Under the pieces are notes generated by a model, which was not told the origin of the DNA, did not search any database, and was given only the letters and a program-made list of their open reading frames with translations. The translations under genes and the position numbers were made by a program. Below are positions 35,883-43,910 of a stretch of DNA of 64,000 bases, piece by piece (the stretch's first letter is position 1; the number at the start of each line of letters is the position of its first letter). Source of the stretch: a virus; IMG/VR virus record IMGVR_UViG_3300007512_001664, positions 1 through 64,000 of that record; one strand, given 5' to 3'.

Positions 35883-37119
35883 AAAATATTTTCCGTTATA
35901 TGAATCTGCTGGTCCAAATAAACATTTGACTCACTTAGAGGAGCTTGTTCTTACTGATCAAAAAGATGGTGCGGTTAGAGCTATTAATTATCTTGAAGCA
36001 CTTACAGAGATATTAGATAGTAATACACCACGCTCTGTTAACGCAACAGTAAAGTACGATGGAGCACCAGCTGTAATATTAGGAGTAGATCCAGCTGGTA
36101 GGTTTTTTGTTGGTAGTAAGTCTGTATTTAATAAAGTACCTAAAGTTAATTATTCAGTTAATGACATTAAAATAAACCATGCTGAAGCACCGGGGTTAGT
36201 TGATAAGTTAGTACAAACATTTACACACTTTAAAAATTTAAGTTTTGATTCCGCATATCAAGGAGACTTCTTATTTGACGACGATATAAAAGAGGTCATT
36301 GATATTGAAGGGGTACCGCACATAACATTTAAACCTAATACTATAGTATATGCTGTACCGGTTGATAGTGAAGAAGGTCAAAAAATATTAAATTCACAAA
36401 TTGGCGTTGTATTTCATACCGAATATGACGTTACATTTGATCAAGAAAATTACGTCAGATTTTCTACTAAAAAATTCGGTGTTGATGTTACGAATTTAGA
36501 TCCAGGACCTAATGTATATGTTAAAGATGCTTATTTTGAAAATGACGCTGGGCATATTACATTAACAAATGATGAAACTAATACTATTAATTCATTAATA
36601 CAATTTGCTAAACAACATTTATCACAAATAGATTTTAATAAAGTCACTGAAAAACTATTGTCTAGTTTAAACACATATATCAATACTGAGATAAGAATTG
36701 GTGATTTTTTAAGCAATACTGAATCTTCTTTTAGTCAATTTGTACAGTGGTTTACAAATAAAATAGATAAACAAATAGATAAATTAAAAAGTGATTCTGG
36801 TAAAGCGAAAGCTGCTCAAAATAAAGAACAATTGTTAGCTTTAATACAAGATGCATCACCAGATATTTACAGTGTATTTGAGTTTCAAAAAGCAGTAAAA
36901 CAATGTAAAGATATTTTTATACAAAAGTATAATAACATGATGCGTGGAGTTGATATGAAGAACTACTTGTTTGCTGATAACGGGGATTTAGTAGTAACAG
37001 ATCCTGAAGGGTATGTTGCTATTGATGCGACTGGAAACGCTGTTAAGTTTGTTGATCGTTTAGAGTTTAGTAGAGCTAATTTTGCTATTGATAAGGATAG
37101 TAAATTTAAAAAGAATTAG
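35869..37119 (+). CDS. KxDG nucleotidyltransferase/ligase-like protein (DUF6267-like), capsid-targeting-like N-terminus
   Basis: Encodes 416 aa. KYDG at 62-65 in ATVKYDGAPAV is the adenylation motif of the DNA/RNA ligase superfamily. FFVGSKSVFNK, YQGDFLFDDD and ITFKPNTIVYAVP follow, in the order seen in the phage DUF6267 family as I recall it. The N-terminus (MLTYKKYFPLYE/SAG) resembles a capsid-targeting sequence with an LYE/S site, and supports this start although it overlaps the previous gene. The C-terminal 150 residues are helical. It may join or adenylate nucleic acid early in infection; this is inference. Confidence 0.68.
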   Translation: MLTYKKYFPLYESAGPNKHLTHLEELVLTDQKDGAVRAINYLEALTEILDSNTPRSVNATVKYDGAPAVILGVDPAGRFFVGSKSVFNKVPKVNYSVNDIKINHAEAPGLVDKLVQTFTHFKNLSFDSAYQGDFLFDDDIKEVIDIEGVPHITFKPNTIVYAVPVDSEEGQKILNSQIGVVFHTEYDVTFDQENYVRFSTKKFGVDVTNLDPGPNVYVKDAYFENDAGHITLTNDETNTINSLIQFAKQHLSQIDFNKVTEKLLSSLNTYINTEIRIGDFLSNTESSFSQFVQWFTNKIDKQIDKLKSDSGKAKAAQNKEQLLALIQDASPDIYSVFEFQKAVKQCKDIFIQKYNNMMRGVDMKNYLFADNGDLVVTDPEGYVAIDATGNAVKFVDRLEFSRANFAIDKDSKFKKN

Positions 37120-37157
37120 TTGTTTCCTAAATTATTTCTGTAAATATTTTAGCGAGA

Positions 37158-37739
37158 ATGACTATTGTATTCAACCTATTCGAAAACGTTTACAGTTCTG
37201 CGTTTTTAAAATCATGGATAACGTTAACTACATACTTAAATCAAACTGGTATACGTTATCATATTTCTCAGCACAATAGTTGTAATGCTTTTTATGCAAA
37301 GCAAATGTGTCTAGGTGGTAATGTATTATCTGGACCTTCTCAATCACCGTATCAAGAAACAATTAAATATGATAGATTAGTTTTTTTAAGCAATAAAATT
37401 ACTTTTACACCTGCACAGTTTGTTAAATTATATAATAAATCTTCTGATCATAAATTTATATCTGGAAAGGCAGATGGTAGGTATAAGGTTCTTGAAGAAG
37501 ACAATAATTACATTAAAGCGGATTATTTAGATTTTGATTTTGTTATTATACAAAAAGGAGTATTTGAAGAATTAGAATATCCTTGGTTCCGTCCACACGT
37601 AAGTACAACAGAAGCTGAACAACAGTTTGTTGATATAGATATCTGTCGGCGCTTAAGAAGACGAAATTTAGATCTATTAATAGATAAAGCAGTCGACCTG
37701 CAGGGAGGTAATTTTAATTTTATAAAGACAGATGAATAA
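37158..37739 (+). CDS. Degenerate glycosyltransferase-like protein, paralogue of the next gene
   Basis: Encodes 193 aa. It aligns by eye with the neighbour at 37732-38388: NAFYAKQMCLGGNVLSGPSQSPY against YEVRNKCMLGSPIKGTNQLPF, and a shared YPWF near the C-terminus. Where the neighbour has the DxD motif (WIDSDIVF), this protein has FLSNKITF, so metal-sugar binding should be lost. Probably a non-catalytic partner or decaying duplicate. The stop overlaps the next gene. Confidence 0.55.
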   Translation: MTIVFNLFENVYSSAFLKSWITLTTYLNQTGIRYHISQHNSCNAFYAKQMCLGGNVLSGPSQSPYQETIKYDRLVFLSNKITFTPAQFVKLYNKSSDHKFISGKADGRYKVLEEDNNYIKADYLDFDFVIIQKGVFEELEYPWFRPHVSTTEAEQQFVDIDICRRLRRRNLDLLIDKAVDLQGGNFNFIKTDE

Positions 37740-38388
37740 GACTATAATTATATGTTGTCCGGGTGATTGTTTTTCAGGAAAATTTATTAATTGTTTAACT
37801 CAATTAATTAAACATTTAAACAATCAGGGCTTCAAGGTGTACTTTTGTAGTGCCTATTCACGTAATATATACGAAGTGCGCAATAAGTGTATGTTAGGTT
37901 CTCCAATTAAAGGCACTAATCAACTACCGTTTGATGGCAGACAATACGACTATGTGTTATGGATAGATAGTGATATTGTTTTTACAAACACAGATTTTGA
38001 TTTATTATATAAAGAGGATATGGATGTAATATCAGGTCTTTATATTATGGCAAACGATAAAGACTTTGCCGCTGTAGAAACTTGGGATGAAGGTCATTTT
38101 CAAAATCATGGAACCTTTGAGTTTTTAGCTAAAGAAAATGTGCGTTCAAGATATATGCCATTTAAAGTAGAGTATGTTGGTTTTGGTTTTATTTTATTTA
38201 AACAAGGCATATTTGAACAATTACAATACCCTTGGTTCGAACCAACATATTTACAAATTCAAACATCGCAAGATTTTTCCATGGAAGATGTTACATTATG
38301 TCTTAAATTAAAGAAAAAAGATATTGATATATATGTACACCCTAATGTTATTGTAGGGCATGAAAAATCAGTTGAATTGCGACTATGA
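37732..38388 (+). CDS. Glycosyltransferase (GT-A like, DxD)
   Basis: Encodes 218 aa. A Rossmann-like N-terminus (TIIICCPGDCFSG) is followed by YDYVLWIDSDIVFTN with a DSD metal/nucleotide-sugar motif (about 79-92), ISGLYIMAND, and a C-terminal His (VGHEKSVELRL) typical of GT-A folds. It is overlapped at both ends by neighbours. It probably modifies phage virion glycans or host surface sugars. The donor is unknown. Confidence 0.7.
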   Translation: MNKTIIICCPGDCFSGKFINCLTQLIKHLNNQGFKVYFCSAYSRNIYEVRNKCMLGSPIKGTNQLPFDGRQYDYVLWIDSDIVFTNTDFDLLYKEDMDVISGLYIMANDKDFAAVETWDEGHFQNHGTFEFLAKENVRSRYMPFKVEYVGFGFILFKQGIFEQLQYPWFEPTYLQIQTSQDFSMEDVTLCLKLKKKDIDIYVHPNVIVGHEKSVELRL

Positions 38389-38774
38389 TATTTGATTTAA
38401 GCGAAACACCAGAAGAATTTTGGTATAATAATCTCGAGAAATATAAACAAAGAGAAGTAGATGAGTCTTTCCCTCAAAATTTAACTGTTAAATCTCTATT
38501 GAAGGTTCGTAAAACTGAAGTAGCTATATTTAGAGGTTATTTAAAAACTGAGTCTGACTCAGATATGTTATTAATAGTATACCCTACAGCTAATACCGTT
38601 ATAAAAAATTTTATAGGTATTGGAATATCTGATCGTGAGTATTTATTAGATTCTAATATTCAAATATACCCGCTAGCTCATACAAAGACTATGACTGATG
38701 ATTTTATGTTTGATTTATTAGTCAAGAGTTATGGGTGGCTTATTAAAGATTACGGAGATATATCCAGTTACTAA
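38385..38774 (+). CDS. Hypothetical protein following the glycosyltransferase pair
   Basis: Encodes 129 aa, start overlapping the previous stop (ATGA). Mixed alpha/beta, no signal, no recognised motif. It is co-translated with the glycosyltransferase pair. Confidence 0.5.
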   Translation: MIFDLSETPEEFWYNNLEKYKQREVDESFPQNLTVKSLLKVRKTEVAIFRGYLKTESDSDMLLIVYPTANTVIKNFIGIGISDREYLLDSNIQIYPLAHTKTMTDDFMFDLLVKSYGWLIKDYGDISSY

Positions 38775-38825
38775 TAGACCGTATACGCGGTTAAAATTTT
38801 TTTACAAAAACTGTGCAAAAACGTC

Positions 38826-39815
38826 TTAAAGGGATTTATAAATGTTACTCTCTTCGAATTCCTTTATAAATGTATAGATATTGAATCTAGTCTTATTTAA
38901 CTTTTTGAGATACTCATATGTGTCTTTTATTAATTGTGTATCATTAATTTTTCTATTAGCTGATTCTAAAGTATTATAATAAAAGGGATAATCATCTCCT
39001 AGATATTCTACAACAGCTGGATGACAGTTAATTAATAATGGAATATTTCTAGATATACAATCCGTTACACCGTTGTTTGCACTAGTATCTAGAAGATCGA
39101 GAAACCCGCATGTGGTGGTCATATACTTATCAAACTCTTTATTCTCTAAGTGACGGTGTACGATCACATTACCTCTTGTTTTTTCTCCAGTAAATGTACA
39201 TTTAAGATTAAAGGTCTCTAATTGTTTTTGATACGTTTGGTGAGCGTATGGTAATCTCCCTAATAGTACATTTTTAGTCATTTTAGTATCTAATAACCAG
39301 AAACTTTCAAAATTACGTAACCAGTAACCTATGCAAGTTAATTGAGGGTCCTCTAAAAAAGCTTCTAAATTAAATTCCTCAACATCTAAAGGCGTCGGGT
39401 GTATTAGAGTCTCTATAGGGATATGATCGAAACCATATTGTATAAATAAATGCCTCATAGATTCTTCTAGATCACTAGATAAAGTGAAGATACCTCTACA
39501 GTTTTTAAGTGCTAATAAAAATGGTAATCGAGCACACATATTAACTGGGGACTGTTTGATATCAAATGGTTTAGGTATTATCATAGGGTTATGAATGATA
39601 CCAATCCAATCTCGTTTATGGTGAGGTAATACTAGAGCTTTATCGTTGTTAAACGTATAATCCCAATCGAACGTTCGTTCGACAAATTCATCTATAAGAA
39701 TATCAGCTTTCGGATCATGAAATTTATTTATAAGGCTTTTTGTTACCCAATTCCATCCAGCACGATGTATCTCTTCTTTAAATGTTTTTTCTCGTACGAA
39801 ATTTAATTTTGTCAT
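38826..39815 (-). CDS. Glycosyltransferase (GT-B like)
   Basis: Encodes 329 aa. The segments GIIHNPMI, RGIFTLSSDLEESM, CIGYWLRNFESFWLLD and NIPLLINCHPAVVEYLGDDYPFYYNT are in the order of GT-B enzymes (acceptor-side loops, the linker, then the donor-binding PAxxEYLG-type motif). It lies divergent to the 81-aa gene, with a CTAAATA element about 30 nt upstream of its ATG. A role in glycan assembly with the other glycosyltransferases of this region is likely. Confidence 0.7.
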   Translation of the reverse strand: MTKLNFVREKTFKEEIHRAGWNWVTKSLINKFHDPKADILIDEFVERTFDWDYTFNNDKALVLPHHKRDWIGIIHNPMIIPKPFDIKQSPVNMCARLPFLLALKNCRGIFTLSSDLEESMRHLFIQYGFDHIPIETLIHPTPLDVEEFNLEAFLEDPQLTCIGYWLRNFESFWLLDTKMTKNVLLGRLPYAHQTYQKQLETFNLKCTFTGEKTRGNVIVHRHLENKEFDKYMTTTCGFLDLLDTSANNGVTDCISRNIPLLINCHPAVVEYLGDDYPFYYNTLESANRKINDTQLIKDTYEYLKKLNKTRFNIYTFIKEFEESNIYKSL

Positions 39816-39834
39816 ATTGCATTACGTGCTGCTT

Positions 39835-40080
39835 ATGATAAACTATTTAGTGATTCATTCTGATTTACTCAACTCGTTAAATAATGAGGAAAAAGTAATT
39901 TTATTAGCTTGTATACAACATGCAACTAAAAAAGATTATAGGTATGAAGATTTGCAGTATATACGTAAACCATTCTTAAAGCGAGTCTTACAGAAATACT
40001 ATAATAAAGTTAAACCTGATCAAAAAGAACCGTACAAGTTAATGGTGGATAAAATAAACCCATTACTTAAATTATTCTAG
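39835..40080 (+). CDS. Hypothetical small basic protein
   Basis: Encodes 81 aa using ATG 39835; a TTG start 18 nt upstream is possible. Helical, Lys/Tyr-rich, ending INPLLKLF directly against the next ATG. No known family. Confidence 0.5.
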   Translation: MINYLVIHSDLLNSLNNEEKVILLACIQHATKKDYRYEDLQYIRKPFLKRVLQKYYNKVKPDQKEPYKLMVDKINPLLKLF

Positions 40081-40575
40081 ATGTCTCTGAAATTTTTTTC
40101 GATTTTAGTGTTTATATTCTCTATTGGCTGCTCGACTTCACCAGTGAAATATGACAAGCCCGTTAAAGTTGAAGATTATAAAAATTTTGTTCGATTAAAA
40201 GAAGAAAAAGAGAATCCAGTTTCAGAGAAGACTATTGGTCAAAAAATTAAAGAAAAATTGGCTTTTAAATCAAAACCTAACACAAATAAAGTAGAGATTA
40301 AAAAATCCACTCCTCTTTCTCCTTCTAAACGCAGTCCACTTAAGCGTAGGATAAGACAAACAACCACTAATGCTATCTCTTCTTCAGAACCGAAGCTACT
40401 ACCTATGGTACCGCGGGTAGAATCTGAACCACCGCGGGATCTTAGTAAAAGTATTATGTTGTATTTCATATATCTGCAAGCATTTATTATTTTAATTTTT
40501 GCTTTTATGATTTTACGACGTCGCAAAAAAGTAAAAAAAGACACACCAGAAAAAACTAGCGAGTTGAACTTATAA
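40081..40575 (+). CDS. Lipoprotein with C-terminal membrane anchor
   Basis: Encodes 164 aa. The N-terminus is a lipoprotein signal peptide with lipobox FSIGC (Cys at residue 17), then a Lys/Ser/Pro-rich periplasmic stretch, then one membrane helix at about 126-143 (MLYFIYLQAFIILIFAFMIL) with a basic flank. A lipid anchor at one end and a membrane helix at the other resembles unimolecular spanins, which link the two membranes for lysis. That is one option; a superinfection or envelope protein is another. Confidence 0.6.
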   Translation: MSLKFFSILVFIFSIGCSTSPVKYDKPVKVEDYKNFVRLKEEKENPVSEKTIGQKIKEKLAFKSKPNTNKVEIKKSTPLSPSKRSPLKRRIRQTTTNAISSSEPKLLPMVPRVESEPPRDLSKSIMLYFIYLQAFIILIFAFMILRRRKKVKKDTPEKTSELNL

Positions 40576-40601
40576 CCTAAATATATTAATAACAATAATA
40601 T

Positions 40602-40760
40602 ATGACCTATCAAGACTTGTTAGACCAATTGAAAGATATTCCAGAGGAGTATTTAGATCAAGACATAGAAGTAGCTGGTGATTGTGTAGTTGAAGAATAT
40701 TATGATGTTGAGTTTAAGTACGATGAAGATGATGGTACGATCGAAATTCTTCTAGTGTGA
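40602..40760 (+). CDS. Small acidic protein
   Basis: Encodes 52 aa (MTYQDLLDQLKDIPEEYLDQ at the start), very rich in Asp and Glu. A CTAAATA late element lies 18 nt upstream. Small acidic phage proteins often bind host proteins or mimic DNA, but no family is recognised. Confidence 0.6.
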   Translation: MTYQDLLDQLKDIPEEYLDQDIEVAGDCVVEEYYDVEFKYDEDDGTIEILLV

Positions 40761-40795
40761 CTTGCCTTTTTATTTAGCGAAGCTATTCTTTTGTC

Positions 40796-41029
40796 ATGGA
40801 AGCTTCGTCGATTATTTCCTTTCCGTCAGATAAATTAATTGATTTTGTTAATTTTATCAATGAATGTTGCGCTGTTATTGAACACGATCAAGTTAGTGAA
40901 TGGATTATGCTCCCTCACGGTTTTTTAAATAAAAAAACCCCGTTAGAATGGTTTACAGAATTTGGTCCAGAAAAAATATACAGGTTACTTTATTTTATTG
41001 AAAAGGATGAAGCAGATTTAATAGATTAA
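40796..41029 (+). CDS. Small protein with DUF2384 (antitoxin)-like segment
   Basis: Encodes 77 aa. LPHGFLNKKTPLEWFTEFGP (about 43-62) resembles the xWLxxPNxxLxGxTPLE segment of the DUF2384 region in MbcA/ParS-type antitoxins. No partner toxin is adjacent. The similarity is short, so a family-level call is weak. It starts a run of small genes up to tRNA-Leu. Confidence 0.4.
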   Translation: MEASSIISFPSDKLIDFVNFINECCAVIEHDQVSEWIMLPHGFLNKKTPLEWFTEFGPEKIYRLLYFIEKDEADLID

Positions 41030-41030
41030 T

Positions 41031-41240
41031 ATGTTAACTCGAGCTGAAGCATCTGAACAATTGTTCAACCGCGGCTGGCGCCCAGATTTATATCCTGGTG
41101 TGTGGAAAGATCCGGTTAATAAGCAGCCTGTAGTATGGTTTGTAGCACTTCAGCGAGAAGGTATTAAATTTAATAGAAGAGATAAACCCTGGAAGAGCAA
41201 CCAGTTACAGTTTGAATTTACATATGGAAACATTACATAA
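41031..41240 (+). CDS. Hypothetical small protein
   Basis: Encodes 69 aa, starting 1 nt after the previous stop, rich in Trp and Arg (NRGWRPDLYPGVWKDP). It overlaps the HAD-like gene by 17 nt. No recognised family. Confidence 0.5.
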   Translation: MLTRAEASEQLFNRGWRPDLYPGVWKDPVNKQPVVWFVALQREGIKFNRRDKPWKSNQLQFEFTYGNIT

Positions 41241-41658
41241 AACATGGTTCGTAGATATTGATGGTACAATATTTTACCATCAATATAATGATACTATTGA
41301 TGATCTTATAGAAAAATATGGAGAGTCAAGTCACTTGCATGAAAAGCCCATTAAAAATGCGATAGATTTTTTTAAAAGTCGCCCAAAAAAGGATAGAATT
41401 ATTATTACTACTGCAAGAGAAGGTAAGCATAAGGAACACACACTACGTGCATTAAATCATTATAATATGCGGTATGATCAGTGTCTGTTTGATTTAGCAG
41501 CTGGCCCTAGAGTTGTTGTTAATGATATTAAACCACCGGGAGTAGCTGGGAATACAGAATCTATAACTACTGCATATGCTGTTAATCTTAGTAGAGATAA
41601 GGGTATTAATTCTGATACTCAAATGATAGCTGGATATCACAAAAATATAAATGAATAA
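41224..41658 (+). CDS. HAD-family phosphatase
   Basis: Encodes 144 aa. Motif I is FVDIDGTIF with nucleophile Asp near residue 10, motif II is IIITTAR, and the Asp of motif IV is in VVVNDIKPPG. This is the minimal HAD core without a cap domain, as in sugar-phosphate or polynucleotide 3'-phosphatases. ATG 41224 is preferred over the upstream in-frame TTG. It may act on nucleotide-sugar intermediates. The substrate is unknown. Confidence 0.72.
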   Translation: METLHKTWFVDIDGTIFYHQYNDTIDDLIEKYGESSHLHEKPIKNAIDFFKSRPKKDRIIITTAREGKHKEHTLRALNHYNMRYDQCLFDLAAGPRVVVNDIKPPGVAGNTESITTAYAVNLSRDKGINSDTQMIAGYHKNINE

Positions 41659-41818
41659 AAAAGGTAAAAAGGATAAGTGTATTATATGTAAAAAAGACAC
41701 ACAATATGATGAATTTGATCATATTGATTTCAGGTATTTTTACATAGAAGGTGCTGGACAATTATGCCCGTCGTGTTATAATGAAACGTACGAAAAGAAA
41801 ACGAAAATCAAAAACTAA
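41651..41818 (+). CDS. Small zinc-ribbon-like protein
   Basis: Encodes 55 aa with two CxxC knuckles (CIIC and CPSC) separated by about 27 residues and Lys-rich ends. Likely a zinc-binding nucleic-acid or protein-contact module. It overlaps both neighbours. Confidence 0.6.
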   Translation: MNKKGKKDKCIICKKDTQYDEFDHIDFRYFYIEGAGQLCPSCYNETYEKKTKIKN

Positions 41819-41879
41819 AGACTACGACATTTTACCAGAAGATTGGTCTGATGATTATGGTATGGTTTGGGTTTGGTAA
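41781..41879 (+). CDS. Putative 32-aa basic/acidic micropeptide
   Basis: Starts MKRTKRKRKSKTKDYDILPE and ends YGMVWVW. It overlaps the zinc-ribbon gene and ends 18 nt before tRNA-Leu. Supported only by an intact frame and polarised composition. Confidence 0.35.
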   Translation: MKRTKRKRKSKTKDYDILPEDWSDDYGMVWVW

Positions 41880-41897
41880 TTAACCTTTTAATAAGAC

Positions 41898-41984
41898 GCC
41901 GATGTGGTGGAATGGGTAGACACGAGAGACTTAAAATCTCTTTTCCGGTAGGAAGTGTGGGTTCGAGTCCCTCCATCGGTACCA
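41898..41984 (+). tRNA. tRNA-Leu(UAA)
   Basis: A seven-bp acceptor stem (GCCGATG pairing with CATCGGT), anticodon stem AGAGA/TCTCT with loop CTTAAAA (anticodon TAA at 41932-41934), a long variable arm, TTCGAGT T-loop and encoded CCA. UUA is a frequent codon in this AT-rich genome, so the phage probably supplements host decoding. Confidence 0.95.
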
Positions 41985-41992
41985 TTTAAAAT

Positions 41993-42547
41993 ATGAGTAA
42001 ACAAACAATAACAAGAAAAGGGACATTTGATTCAATGCATCGAGTGATGAATGAGCGTATGAAATGTTTTAATGTCCATGGACATACTTATTTATTTGAA
42101 TTAACATTTGGCTTTAGTCAGATGGAAGATATTGGATATGCTATTGATTTTAAAGAGATCAAGCGGGTAGGTTGTCAGTGGATTGATGATATTTTAGATC
42201 ATGGAGCTATTTTAAACCCTAAAGATACTCTTTTAATTGATGCAGCAGCTAGTGTAAATAGTAAGTTGTATAAAATGTCATTAAGCGGTGGTGAAGAGTA
42301 TTGTAATCCATCAGTAGAGAATTTAGTTAAAGAAGTGTTCCTAGCTCAAAATATTTTATTTGCACCATACAAGCACTTATGGATTGATCATATTAGACTG
42401 TATGAGACACCTAATTGTTTTACTGATTGTTATAAAGATTCTATTTTTGAATCAGAGCGTAAGAACTTTTGGGACTATCGTGGTAATGAGATTGCGAAGT
42501 ATCGTGATGATAAAGGAGTTATTGAGTATGACGACAGGAGAACTTAG
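41993..42547 (+). CDS. queD: 6-carboxy-5,6,7,8-tetrahydropterin synthase (QueD)
   Basis: Encodes 184 aa. The QueD/PTPS signature is present: zinc-binding His16, His29 and His31 (the VHGH segment), catalytic Cys25 in MKCFNVHGH, and CNPSVENLVKEVF. It makes CPH4, an early step to preQ0. With QueF and DpdA at 10-13.6 kb it supports phage 7-deazaguanine synthesis. FolE, QueE and QueC are not visible here and must be elsewhere or from the host. It starts 9 nt after tRNA-Leu. Confidence 0.9.
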   Translation: MSKQTITRKGTFDSMHRVMNERMKCFNVHGHTYLFELTFGFSQMEDIGYAIDFKEIKRVGCQWIDDILDHGAILNPKDTLLIDAAASVNSKLYKMSLSGGEEYCNPSVENLVKEVFLAQNILFAPYKHLWIDHIRLYETPNCFTDCYKDSIFESERKNFWDYRGNEIAKYRDDKGVIEYDDRRT

Positions 42548-42566
42548 TTTTAAAGTTTGACCTTGG

Positions 42567-43253
42567 ATGAAAAATATATCTAAACAAGAATTACAAATTA
42601 AAGTTAACGAGCTAGCAGAAGGAGGAGAGTGGAATTGTTGTTATAAGTTTCCACATGATATTTCTACAAGAAAAACTCATATTAACAGTCTGGGGTATAA
42701 TTTAAATAAATGGAAGCGTTTGAGTCCTATAATAAATGAAATAGATTTAAAAGATAAAACTCTAATAGATATAGGATGTGGAGATGGTTATTATGCCATC
42801 GAATGTGCTAAAATGGGTGCTAAATATGTGTTAGGTACAGATATAGATTCTCTTAGAATAAAAAGAGGTATATTAGCAAAAGAAGTCTTTAATTTAAGTA
42901 ATATAGATTTTAAGTGTATTGATTTATATAAAGATAAAATTGAAAAATTTACCGTTGGAATGGCGTTAGGTCTTCTCCATCGAATACCTAATATAGATGA
43001 ATGTTTAGAAAAGTTAGGAACTATTGCTGATATTTTAGTTTTAGAATTTAAATCTTATAATACCGAAAAAGAGGTTTGTTTACCTTTAAACTCTAAATCT
43101 AAATCCAACGAGTATAATAATCTATATTCTGTACCTTCTGTTAATTATGTTAAAAAGGTATTAAGGGGTTTTGGTTTTACATTATTTTCAGAATATAAAG
43201 ATACAACGAGTAGTTTAAATTATAAACGACCTATTTTAGTTTGTAAAAAATGA
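42567..43253 (+). CDS. Class I SAM-dependent methyltransferase (CmoB-like)
   Basis: Encodes 228 aa. The SAM-binding motif I is LIDIGCGDGYYAIECAKMGA (about 67-86), acidic motif II follows at LGTDIDSLR, and the N-terminal YKFPHDISTRKTHINSLGY plus a KWKRLSP turn resembles tRNA-U34 CmoB-type enzymes. Adjacent glycan genes make a sugar methyltransferase equally possible. It overlaps the next gene by ATGA. Confidence 0.7.
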   Translation: MKNISKQELQIKVNELAEGGEWNCCYKFPHDISTRKTHINSLGYNLNKWKRLSPIINEIDLKDKTLIDIGCGDGYYAIECAKMGAKYVLGTDIDSLRIKRGILAKEVFNLSNIDFKCIDLYKDKIEKFTVGMALGLLHRIPNIDECLEKLGTIADILVLEFKSYNTEKEVCLPLNSKSKSNEYNNLYSVPSVNYVKKVLRGFGFTLFSEYKDTTSSLNYKRPILVCKK

Positions 43254-43909
43254 ATATAGGCGTACAAGATATATGTAATTTAAGTAGAATTCCTATATGT
43301 ATAGAAAAAAACCCATTATATGTCACGTCTGTAGAAATTTTAAACGACAAAAATATTAAACCAGATGATACTTATTTATATAAATTTTATAAACAGTTTA
43401 AACCTAAAACATTAAAGCAATTATTTAATATAAAAAATTCTTTATTTTCATTTTTAGATAATTCATACAAAACATCATTTTTGCCTTGGATACACTACAA
43501 ACCTGTAAATACTGAGGATGTCGCTTTTATTGATTTTGATGTTTCACAAAAAGTATTAAAACTTAAAAATTTAATATCTTCTATACAACAACATAATTAT
43601 ACACCTGAAAAGTTCCCGACTAGACAAGGAGGTATATGTGGGTATTTTTTACAATATAAAAAACAAAGTAAATTTTATGTTACAGCAGGTAACCATAGAG
43701 TGGCTGTATTAGCAGCTTTATATAAAGATAATTCTATTCCTGTTATTTTTGAAAATAAATCTTTTTTAAAAGACAAAGAAATGAAGAACAGAGGACCTAT
43801 ACTCGACACATATTCATCTGAAAATATTGACAACTGGCCGAGTGTTGAACATAACACGGTACATAAAGACTGTGCATTGCAAATTATATCGTCTTACTTT
43901 AATAATTAA
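43250..43909 (+). CDS. ParB/sulfiredoxin-fold-like protein of unknown role
   Basis: Encodes 219 aa. The C-terminal half has YVTAGNHRVAVLAALYKDNS (about 143-162), matching the ParB-type nucleotide-binding motif (G-x-HR followed by a helix and IPV). Related short ParB-fold proteins occur in sugar gene clusters. It is co-translated with the methyltransferase gene, and no DNA-binding HTH is evident. Confidence 0.5.
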   Translation: MNIGVQDICNLSRIPICIEKNPLYVTSVEILNDKNIKPDDTYLYKFYKQFKPKTLKQLFNIKNSLFSFLDNSYKTSFLPWIHYKPVNTEDVAFIDFDVSQKVLKLKNLISSIQQHNYTPEKFPTRQGGICGYFLQYKKQSKFYVTAGNHRVAVLAALYKDNSIPVIFENKSFLKDKEMKNRGPILDTYSSENIDNWPSVEHNTVHKDCALQIISSYFNN

Positions 43910-43910
43910 T

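Noticed and set aside
37158-37200. Capsid-targeting sequence on the first glycosyltransferase-like protein (MTIVFNLFE/N)
   Set aside because: This is better explained as the first beta-strand of a GT-A fold, as in its neighbour.
43250-43909. ParB partition protein
   Set aside because: Only the G-x-HR motif is shared; there is no DNA-binding domain or ParA partner, and the gene is embedded in a glycan cluster.
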